DNA of 5,018 bases from assembly GCA_028706795.1 (NCBI GenBank), contig JAQTVK010000083.1:1-5018 (forward strand), given 5' to 3'. The position numbers and the translations under genes were made by a program. The notes under the pieces were generated by a model that was given only the letters and a program-made list of their open reading frames with translations, searched no databases and was not told where the DNA came from. Within the stretch, counting starts at the first letter, position 1. Each line of letters opens with the position of its first letter. Shown one piece after another: positions 1 to 5,018 of this stretch. This DNA is from Candidatus Omnitrophota bacterium (GTDB lineage Bacteria; Omnitrophota; Gorgyraeia; Pluralincolimonadales; Pluralincolimonadaceae).

Positions 1-1050
1 GTAGACGGCGTCCTCCACGAGGTCATCTCACCGCCGAAAGACCTCCAGTCGGCGATAATATCGAGGATAAAGATCCTTTCGGGGATGGATATCGCGGAGA
101 GGAGGATCCCCCAGGACGGAAGGTTCCAGCTGAAGATCGAGAACCGCCAGATAGACTGCAGGGTCTCGACGATACCTACCGTATACGGCGAGAATGTCGT
201 AATAAGGCTCCTCGACCTGAACAGCATCCTTTTGGGATTAAGCGAACTCGGTTTCTCCGTAGACATGCTCAACGTATATGAGAAACTGATACACAGGCCT
301 TACGGCATAATCCTCGTTACCGGCCCGACAGGTTCCGGAAAGACGACCACGCTCTACTCCTCGTTAAGCACCATAAATTCCCCGGAAAAGAATATCGTAA
401 CGATAGAAGACCCGATCGAATACAGGTTAAAGCTCGTGCGCCAGATGCAGATCAATACGAAGGCCGGGCTCACCTTCGCCAACGGCCTGCGTTCCATCCT
501 GCGTCAGGACCCGGATATCATAATGGTCGGCGAGATCCGCGACCTCGACACCGCCGAGGTGGCGATACAGGCGGCGCTTACCGGCCATCTTGTATTGTCC
601 ACGCTCCATACCAATGACGCCCCCGGCGCGATCGCGCGCCTGGTTGATATGGGCGTCGAACCGTTTTTGGTCAGTTCTTCGGTCTCGGCCGTGATAGCCC
701 AGAGGCTCGTCCGGGTCATATGCAAGGATTGCAGGGAGAACTACGTTCCCTCCGCGAAATTACTGGAGGAGGTCGGCCTGTCATCATCGAAACAGGTGAA
801 ATTTTACCGCGGCAGAGGCTGCGACAAGTGCCTGCATACCGGGTATAAGGGGAGGATAGGCATATTCGAACTGATGCTGCCCGACGACGCCATAAGGGCT
901 CTTACCGTCGCAAAAGCCTCTTCCACGGAAATAAGGAAGGCCGCCACTAAGAGCGGGATGAAGACGATGCAGGAGGACGGCATAGAGAAGGTCAGGGCCG
1001 GAATAACTACCCTCGAGGAAGTCATGAGGGTAACCCAACAGGAAGAATAG
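1..1050 (+). CDS. gspE: GspE/PilB-family assembly ATPase, partial (N-terminus cut by window edge)
   Basis: This hexameric cytoplasmic ATPase powers filament assembly in type II secretion and type IV pili. The frame is open from base 1, and 349 residues are visible (numbered here from base 1). They begin inside the N2 domain (RIKILSGMDIAERRIPQDGR). Motor motifs follow in order: Walker A GPTGSGKT at 108-115, Asp box TIEDPIEYRL from about 134, Walker B DPDIIMVGE at 160-168, and His box GHLVLSTLHTNDA at 185-197. A zinc tetracysteine (CxxC at 241/244 and CxxC at 274/277) separates GspE/PilB from the retraction ATPase PilT. The ATG at 85 lies within the conserved domain and is not the gene start. 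Family members have roughly 550 residues, so about 200 are missing to the left. The gene ends in TAG two bases before the platform gene. All catalytic motifs look intact. GspE versus PilB cannot be settled from the protein alone; the neighbours favour a GspE-like name. Confidence 0.97.
   Translation, partial: VDGVLHEVISPPKDLQSAIISRIKILSGMDIAERRIPQDGRFQLKIENRQIDCRVSTIPTVYGENVVIRLLDLNSILLGLSELGFSVDMLNVYEKLIHRPYGIILVTGPTGSGKTTTLYSSLSTINSPEKNIVTIEDPIEYRLKLVRQMQINTKAGLTFANGLRSILRQDPDIIMVGEIRDLDTAEVAIQAALTGHLVLSTLHTNDAPGAIARLVDMGVEPFLVSSSVSAVIAQRLVRVICKDCRENYVPSAKLLEEVGLSSSKQVKFYRGRGCDKCLHTGYKGRIGIFELMLPDDAIRALTVAKASSTEIRKAATKSGMKTMQEDGIEKVRAGITTLEEVMRVTQQEE
1040..1045 (+). promoter_or_regulatory. 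Ribosome binding site for gspF/pilC
   Basis: AGGAAG lies inside the last codons of the ATPase gene, 7 bases before the ATG at 1053. It supports that start and close translational linkage of the two genes. Confidence 0.6.
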
Positions 1051-1052
1051 GC

Positions 1053-2267
1053 ATGCCCATATACCGCTATAAGGCGAGAGACGAGTCGGGAAGGCCGGTA
1101 GGAGGCGTGATGGAAACCCCGACAGAGGCCGAGCTCGTAGAAAAACTCCGCAAGATGGGATACGTGATAACCGGGGTCTCCGCCGCCTCCGAGAGTTTCT
1201 CGTTCCGGGAATTTATCGGCGGGTTCGGCAGTATAAATCCCGAGGACATGATCTTTTTTAATATCCAGTTATCTAATATGCTGGACGCGGGCCTGCCGCT
1301 CCTGACCTCGCTTAGGACGATCTCCGCGCAGACGGAGAACAACAGGCTGAAAAAATTACTGGAAGACGTTACGGTCAAGGTGGAGACCGGCTCTTCGCTC
1401 TCCGAGGCGCTTATGGCCCACCCGCTGGCCTTTTCGAGGCTCACGATAAGCATGGTAAAGGCGGGCGAGGCGAGCGGCAACCTGGGCCTTGTGCTGAAGA
1501 GGCTGGCTGATTTCGGGGAGAACGAGCTGGACCTTAGGCAGAAGGTCAGCGGCGCGTTGTTGTATCCCGCGGTCCTGTCCATAGCCGCGACAGCCGTTAT
1601 ATTATTCATAGTCACGTTCATAATACCGAAGTTCGCGGATATATTCTTGCGGGCTGAGATCCCGCTGCCGCTTGTCACGCGCGTACTCTACGGCGCGGGG
1701 ATAACGATAAAAGATTACTGGTACATTTTTGTCCTCGGCCTGACGGCATTTTTCCTGGCCGTGCGGATCTATGCGAACACGCGGGGCGGCCGTTTCAAGG
1801 TCGACGCCGTTAAACTCGCCATCCCTGTGATCGGGCCGCTCATGCGCAAGGCTGCCATAGCGAGGTTCGCCCGGATGCTGTCCACCCTTTCGGCGAGCGG
1901 TGTGGATATACTCGAGTCGCTGGAGATACTCGAGGTGACTATCGGCAACGAGGTCTTGTCGCGCGTGGTCGTGAAAGTGCGCGAAGCAGTGCGCGGCGGG
2001 AGCAAGATATCCGAGCCGCTTAAGGTGAGCGGGGAGTTCCCTTCGGATACGGTCCAGATGATCGCGGCAGGCGAAGAGACCGGCAACCTCGACCTCATGT
2101 TAAATAAGGTCGCCGATCTCTATGAGGCAGCTGTCGCTTACCATATAAAGAGGCTTACGTCTCTTCTCGAACCGGCATTTTTGTTAATAATGGGTTGTGT
2201 CGTGGCCGTCATCATGGCCTCGATATTGGTCCCGATGTTCGACCTGGTAAAGGTGTTAAGAAGGTGA
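1053..2267 (+). CDS. gspF: GspF/PilC inner-membrane platform protein
   Basis: This is the polytopic inner-membrane platform that links the assembly ATPase to the growing pseudopilus. It has 404 residues, the usual length. The N-terminus MPIYRYKARDESGRPVGG is the typical PilC/GspF opening and fixes the start. Two homologous T2SSF domains are visible, at about 68-190 and 270-393. Each carries the same signature: SMVKAGEASGNLGLVLKRLADF at 133-154 and QMIAAGEETGNLDLMLNKVADL at 335-356. Hydrophobic segments lie at about 168-191 (the end of domain 1), 222-240 and 370-393 (near the C-terminus), giving the usual three-helix topology. The gene begins two bases after the ATPase stop. No pilT lies between them, although many type IVa pilus operons have one there. 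No defects were seen. PilC would be an equally valid name. Confidence 0.97.
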   Translation: MPIYRYKARDESGRPVGGVMETPTEAELVEKLRKMGYVITGVSAASESFSFREFIGGFGSINPEDMIFFNIQLSNMLDAGLPLLTSLRTISAQTENNRLKKLLEDVTVKVETGSSLSEALMAHPLAFSRLTISMVKAGEASGNLGLVLKRLADFGENELDLRQKVSGALLYPAVLSIAATAVILFIVTFIIPKFADIFLRAEIPLPLVTRVLYGAGITIKDYWYIFVLGLTAFFLAVRIYANTRGGRFKVDAVKLAIPVIGPLMRKAAIARFARMLSTLSASGVDILESLEILEVTIGNEVLSRVVVKVREAVRGGSKISEPLKVSGEFPSDTVQMIAAGEETGNLDLMLNKVADLYEAAVAYHIKRLTSLLEPAFLLIMGCVVAVIMASILVPMFDLVKVLRR

Positions 2268-2269
2268 GC

Positions 2270-2291
2270 GGTAGATGTTAGGGCAGCTACC
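2270..2291 (+). other. Imperfect hairpin in the gspF-gspG gap
   Basis: GGTAG (2270-2274) pairs with CTACC (2287-2291) and TG (2276-2277) with CA (2284-2285). There is one A/G mismatch and a six-base loop. It sits in the only real intergenic gap, just upstream of the pseudopilin Shine-Dalgarno. No T-run follows, so it is not a canonical terminator. It could be an mRNA processing or stability element, or chance. Confidence 0.3.
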
Positions 2292-2298
2292 ATCAACG

Positions 2299-2306
2299 AA
2301 AGGAGG
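2299..2306 (+). promoter_or_regulatory. Strong Shine-Dalgarno deciding the start of the major pseudopilin
   Basis: AAAGGAGG lies 7 bases before the ATG at 2314. It is the best Shine-Dalgarno match in the window. It shows that translation begins at 2314 and not at the in-frame ATG at 2275, which would add 13 residues and put this site inside the coding sequence. It fits a highly made subunit. Confidence 0.85.
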
Positions 2307-2313
2307 AAGCAAG

Positions 2314-2766
2314 ATGAGGAAGGGATTTACGCTTGTAGAACTTCTGATAGTCATCATGGTCATCGCGATATTGATAGGCATCGCGCTGCCGAGGTTCGGA
2401 GGCATGCGCGACGAGGGCAACACCACCAAGGCCGCAGCGGAGTTGAGGACATGTCAGGCCGCTGTCGAGTCGTGGTATATGCACCGTAACCCGCATACCT
2501 ATCCGCCGGCGGGGACCACCTGGGAGACCCAGTTGACGACGGCCACGCCGCAGATACTCGGCTCCGTCTTATACGACCCGTTCGGCGCCTCGGCGACGAC
2601 CCAGTACAGGTACGCGCTAAACGGCGCGTATTATGTGATCTGGTCTTTAGGCCCCAACAGGACGAGCACGATAACCGGTATCAGCACTACGGGCACGATT
2701 ACCCCGGCTGCTACAGGCGACGATATATTCGTCTCTAACGGGACTCCGGGATCGGGAGGTTTTTAG
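2314..2766 (+). CDS. gspG: GspG-like major pseudopilin (type IV pilin-like)
   Basis: This is the probable main subunit of the periplasmic pseudopilus or pilus. It has 150 residues. The class III signal peptide is short: MRKG followed by FTLVELLIVIMVIAILIGIA, with prepilin peptidase cleavage expected after Gly4, Phe as +1 and the conserved Glu at +5 (residue 9). The hydrophobic N-terminal helix ends at about residue 26 (ALPRF). The C-terminal half has the GspG-style pattern YDPFG (88-92), YRY (98-100), AYYVIWSLGPN (105-115) and DDIFVSNG (136-143), comparable to the DPWG...YxY...SxG...DI pattern of GspG. Between SLGPN and DDIF lies a loop of about 20 residues rich in Thr and Ser, longer than in typical GspG. 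The ATG at 2314 is chosen for its Shine-Dalgarno and the normal leader length. A type IV pilin role (PilA-like) is the main alternative. Confidence 0.92.
   Translation: MRKGFTLVELLIVIMVIAILIGIALPRFGGMRDEGNTTKAAAELRTCQAAVESWYMHRNPHTYPPAGTTWETQLTTATPQILGSVLYDPFGASATTQYRYALNGAYYVIWSLGPNRTSTITGISTTGTITPAATGDDIFVSNGTPGSGGF
2754..2759 (+). promoter_or_regulatory. Ribosome binding site supporting a TTG start
   Basis: GGGAGG lies within the last codons of the major pseudopilin gene, 10 bases before the TTG at 2770. No ATG or GTG near it would leave a complete prepilin leader, so this site supports TTG initiation. Confidence 0.65.
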
Positions 2767-2769
2767 CCT

Positions 2770-3138
2770 TTGAGTAAGGCCGTCGCGCGCGGTTTTACGC
2801 TGATAGAGATCCTGATGGTTATTGCGCTTTTTGCGGCAGGCGCGGTAGTGCTTTTGCAGATATTCAGCATGGGGCTTTATGGCAGCGTCGATAATGAGAA
2901 CACCATGATCGCTACCGCGCTTGCGCAGGAAAAGATGGAAATGATGCGCAATGTGCCTTATGCCTCGGTACTGCCCGAGGCTCGCGCGCAGGTCCCGAAT
3001 TACACATCCTTTGACAGGGAGGTCCTGGTCGCTACGCCGGTATCCAACCTTAAGCAGGTGACGGTCAATATCTACTGGGACGGGAAGGCCGGGGACGTGA
3101 AGATATCATTGGTCACATATGTATCGAATATCATTTAG
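2770..3138 (+). CDS. GspI/PilV-like minor pseudopilin
   Basis: This is probably a minor subunit of the filament tip complex, inserted in the inner membrane before assembly. It has 122 residues. The leader MSKAVARG is followed by FTLIEILMVIALFAAGAVVL, with cleavage expected after Gly8, Phe +1 and Glu +5 (residue 13). The segment ATALAQEKMEMMRNVPYASV (48-67) is the usual PilV/GspI pattern (A..LAQEKME..R), and the rest is a short beta-rich domain ending ISLVTYVSNII. The start is TTG, chosen because it is the only initiator that gives an intact leader and because of the site at 2754-2759. The gene follows gspG after three bases and lies in the same frame, separated from it by one TAG. It overlaps the next gene by 20 bases. 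The I-type assignment rests on size, motif and position. Confidence 0.87.
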   Translation: MSKAVARGFTLIEILMVIALFAAGAVVLLQIFSMGLYGSVDNENTMIATALAQEKMEMMRNVPYASVLPEARAQVPNYTSFDREVLVATPVSNLKQVTVNIYWDGKAGDVKISLVTYVSNII

Positions 3139-3643
3139 GCAGAGGCCGGGTTTTACCGTGGCGGAGCTCCTGATCGCTTCGGCGCTCGTCTCGGTCCTGA
3201 TGGGCGCAATACTGGTCGCTTTCGTGATAGGGCTAAGGATATGGGAGACGGAAATAACGAGGGCCGCTTTTATCAAGGATATATCTTACAGCATGCAGGT
3301 GATGTCGGAAGACCTGAGACAAGCTACTTCTTTTGTCGCGACGACCAACAGGAACAGGGTAAGTTTTCTCATTCCGGACGTCAACGGCGACGGTTCTCCC
3401 GAGACTATCCGGTATAATGTCAGCAGAGGGAACCTCCGCCGCACCCAGAACGGCGCCGCGACACCGGTCCTGGCGAGGAACGTACAGAGCGTCACATTCA
3501 GGTATTACAGGCCTAATGATAATGTTAACCCGATGGGTAGGGTAGTCCGGTCGCAGATAAGGGTCGTGGAAATAGACCTGGTGTTGGCGGACGGCAACGA
3601 ATCGATCCAATTCACGACCAGGGTCAGGCCGAGGGGGATATGA
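3119..3643 (+). CDS. GspJ/PilW-like minor pseudopilin
   Basis: This is a probable tip-complex minor pseudopilin. It has 174 residues. The leader MYRISFRQRPG precedes FTVAELLIASALVSVLMGAI, with cleavage after Gly11, Phe +1 and Glu +5 (residue 16). The helix continues through IWETEITRAAFIKDISYSMQ, and the segment MSEDLRQATSFV (62-73) is typical of PilW/GspJ. The globular part contains DVNGDGSPE (87-95), an EF-hand or dockerin-like acidic loop that could bind calcium, and then beta-strand-rich sequence (NVQSVTFRYY, RVVEIDLVLAD). The ATG at 3119 lies inside the preceding gene, with no clear Shine-Dalgarno, so coupling to upstream translation is likely. The gene's end overlaps the next start as ATGA. 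The J-type label comes from length, helix motifs and order. PilW is the type IV pilus equivalent. Confidence 0.87.
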   Translation: MYRISFRQRPGFTVAELLIASALVSVLMGAILVAFVIGLRIWETEITRAAFIKDISYSMQVMSEDLRQATSFVATTNRNRVSFLIPDVNGDGSPETIRYNVSRGNLRRTQNGAATPVLARNVQSVTFRYYRPNDNVNPMGRVVRSQIRVVEIDLVLADGNESIQFTTRVRPRGI

Positions 3644-4056
3644 GGAGACGGGGTTTTGTGTTGATAGTCACATTTATATTTGTATTGGCCCTGGCTGCCA
3701 TGGCGATGGTCACGGTCTCGCTCGTCTCTACCAATACGAAGTTCACGGGGTCACAGCTTGACGGTGCGAAGGCGCTATACCTGGCGCAGGCCGGCGTTGA
3801 AAACGTATTAAGGAGCGTCAGGGACGGGCACACGCCGCCTTCCGTGCCGGCGCCTATAACGCTCGGCGACGGGACGGTCGAATATCTATCGGTAGGGTTT
3901 CCCACTCCCAATAACTTGGCTATAGACCTGCTGGGGAAGGTCCCGGCCGGCCCTTCGTCAGGTAAAGAGATAAAAGCGCACGTCGTCGCTGTTTATTCGG
4001 ATTCCGGGAACGGTAAATTCACCGCGTGCTCTTCCTGGGAAGAAAGTTACGAATGA
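3640..4056 (+). CDS. GspK/PilX-like minor pseudopilin, short and lacking Glu+5
   Basis: This is probably the fourth pseudopilin, at the filament tip. It has 138 residues. MRRRG precedes FVLIVTFIFVLALAAMAMVT. If cleaved after Gly5, position +5 is Val10 and not Glu, as is typical of GspK and many PilX proteins. The segment AKALYLAQAGVENVLRSVRD (43-62) is the usual PilX/GspK helix (A.YLA.AG.E). The C-terminal part is short and ends with TACSSWEESYE. GspK proteins are commonly about 300 residues with a large helical insert, and that insert is absent here, so the protein is closer to PilX in size. The start overlaps the gspJ-like stop (ATGA at 3640) with GAGG five bases upstream. Its own stop overlaps the pilM start in the same way. 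The family is clear from the N-terminus. The choice of K over X is inferred from gene order. Confidence 0.78.
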   Translation: MRRRGFVLIVTFIFVLALAAMAMVTVSLVSTNTKFTGSQLDGAKALYLAQAGVENVLRSVRDGHTPPSVPAPITLGDGTVEYLSVGFPTPNNLAIDLLGKVPAGPSSGKEIKAHVVAVYSDSGNGKFTACSSWEESYE

Positions 4057-5018
4057 TAAACTTTAAGAAAAAAGAATCTTATATCGGGCTGGACATCGGC
4101 TCCTCTTATATAAAGGCCGTCGAGATGGAGATCGGCCCGGCCGGCAATATCATTTTGAAGAAGGCGGGCCTCGTCCCGAAACATGAAGGGATAAAGAAGG
4201 CCGTGGCCGGTATGCCTGCCAGGTCGGCAAGGGTCACCGTCCTCGCCGATTGTCCGGAAGGATGCATCCGTTATTTCTCGATACCGAAGATGTCGGACCG
4301 GGAGATATCCGAGGCGGTGAAATGGCAGATGAAAGATAAAGTATCCCTGCCGCTAGACGAGCTCGCGATGGATTATAAACTGCAGGAGATCGCCGAGGCC
4401 GGCGTGAGCAAATACAAAGTGAAGCTGGCAGCGATGCCGGCAAAGGCCATAGAGAGCATCGTAAAGGAGCTCGCAGGGGCGGGCATCAGTCCGGCCGCCC
4501 TCTTCCCGCCGCCGCTCGCCATAGAAAAACTGTCGGGCCGCCTGGGCCTCAAGGAGGGCGAGACGTCCGCGATAGCGGATATAGGCCATGATTATACCGG
4601 GATAAATATAATAAAGGATAACTCCCTTGTATTTACAAGAAGGGTTAATTCGGGCGGCGAGGCGATCACCAAGGACCTGAACCGTCCGGCGGCGGAACGC
4701 CTGGTCCAGGAGATCGAGCGGTCCCTCCATTATTACGGGGACGAATCCTCCGGAGACAAGGTCAAGACGGTCGTCCTTACGGGAGGCGGCGCGTCGATAA
4801 AGGGACTGGCGGAATTTTTGCAGGAGAACCTCGGTATCCCGGTCTTGCCGGGAGATCCTTTTAATGGGATCTCTTTGGCAAAGGGCGCGCTCGCAGATCC
4901 GGCGTGGACACCCGGCGTATTCGCCAACGCCGTCGGCGCGGCCTTAAGCGAGGGCAGGGGGATCAACCTTTTGCCTCCGGAATTAAAACAAAAGACCATA
5001 TGCACGTTCGAGAAAGCG
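4053..5018 (+). CDS. pilM: PilM-type actin-like ATPase, open at the right edge; possible PilM-PilN (GspL-like) fusion
   Basis: PilM is an actin-like cytoplasmic protein that binds ATP and the N-terminal tail of PilN, forming the inner-membrane alignment complex; in type II secretion GspL combines both roles. The 322 visible residues have no stop. The fold shows phosphate-1 motif YIGLDIGSSYIKAVEME (10-26), the PilM 1C-type region with IPKMSDREISEAVKWQMKDK (77-96), phosphate-2 motif AIADIGHDYTGINII (173-187), SGGEAITKDL (200-209), a helix ERLVQEIERSLHYY (215-228), and the adenosine motif VVLTGGGASIKGLAEFL (240-256). ANAVGAALSEGRG follows, then INLLPPEL at 304-311, the hallmark of the PilN N-terminus, in the same frame. 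The stretch between SGGEAITKDL and the ERSLHYY helix is shorter than in usual PilM. The start is the ATGA overlap with the preceding stop, with GGGAAG about 10 bases upstream. A transmembrane helix has not been reached by the window edge. Confidence 0.93.
   Translation, partial: MINFKKKESYIGLDIGSSYIKAVEMEIGPAGNIILKKAGLVPKHEGIKKAVAGMPARSARVTVLADCPEGCIRYFSIPKMSDREISEAVKWQMKDKVSLPLDELAMDYKLQEIAEAGVSKYKVKLAAMPAKAIESIVKELAGAGISPAALFPPPLAIEKLSGRLGLKEGETSAIADIGHDYTGINIIKDNSLVFTRRVNSGGEAITKDLNRPAAERLVQEIERSLHYYGDESSGDKVKTVVLTGGGASIKGLAEFLQENLGIPVLPGDPFNGISLAKGALADPAWTPGVFANAVGAALSEGRGINLLPPELKQKTICTFEKA

Noticed and set aside
85..1050. ATG at 85 as the start of the ATPase gene
   Set aside because: The frame is open back to base 1 and those codons encode conserved N2-domain sequence. 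The gene is cut by the window edge.
1..1050. The ATPase as PilT (retraction motor)
   Set aside because: The tetracysteine zinc site and the upstream N2-domain sequence are features of GspE/PilB assembly ATPases, not PilT.
427..2098. Minus-strand open frames over the ATPase and platform genes, including a 203-residue one at 1067-1678
   Set aside because: They are antisense shadows of strongly conserved genes, with Ser/Pro-rich translations and no family motifs.
2270..2291. Hairpin as a rho-independent terminator
   Set aside because: The stem is short and imperfect, no T-run follows, and the operon clearly continues.
2275..2313. ATG at 2275 as the start of the major pseudopilin
   Set aside because: It would give a 17-residue leader, has no Shine-Dalgarno, and would place the strong AAAGGAGG inside the coding sequence. 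ATG 2314 gives a normal MRKG leader.
2764..2766. TAG as a recoded amber codon joining the G- and I-like pseudopilins
   Set aside because: The I-like protein has its own leader and ribosome binding site, and the ATPase gene also ends in TAG followed at once by a new gene, so TAG behaves as a normal stop.
4234..5005. Minus-strand open frames over the pilM region (4234-4443, 4353-4730, 4733-5005)
   Set aside because: They lie opposite a well-conserved PilM frame, show no recognisable domain, and are low-complexity translations of the complementary strand.

Overview
The window is a single plus-strand operon for a type IV filament machine (type IV pilus / type II secretion family). Seven genes run head to tail with almost no space between them. 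The first is cut by the left edge and the last by the right edge. No tRNA, rRNA, CRISPR array, insertion sequence, promoter or terminator is visible, and the minus strand holds only shadow frames.

Layout: a GspE/PilB assembly ATPase lacking its N-terminus (1-1050); a complete GspF/PilC inner-membrane platform protein (1053-2267); a 46-base gap with an imperfect hairpin and a strong Shine-Dalgarno; a GspG-like major pseudopilin (2314-2766); a GspI/PilV-like minor pseudopilin with a TTG start (2770-3138); a GspJ/PilW-like one (3119-3643); a GspK/PilX-like one without Glu+5 (3640-4056); and a PilM-type actin-like ATPase (4053 to the right edge, still open). From gspJ onward each start codon overlaps the stop of the gene before it, which suggests translational coupling.

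How they work together: the ATPase drives the platform protein, which feeds pseudopilins processed by a prepilin peptidase (not in the window) into a short periplasmic filament. The I/J/K-like proteins probably cap that filament. The PilM-type protein is the cytoplasmic part of the assembly scaffold. The order E-F-G-I-J-K-(PilM) matches a classical gsp operon, with PilM where GspL would be, no GspH and no PilT. Near its visible C-terminus the PilM-type frame carries INLLPPEL, the sequence that normally begins a separate PilN protein. The gene may therefore be a PilM-PilN fusion, making it GspL-like.

Organism: a Gram-negative (diderm) bacterium of moderate to moderately high GC that uses ATA and AGG codons heavily. 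This combination, with a hybrid T4P/T2SS operon, would fit an uncultivated lineage such as Omnitrophota or a relative. That is an inference from style and not a firm call.
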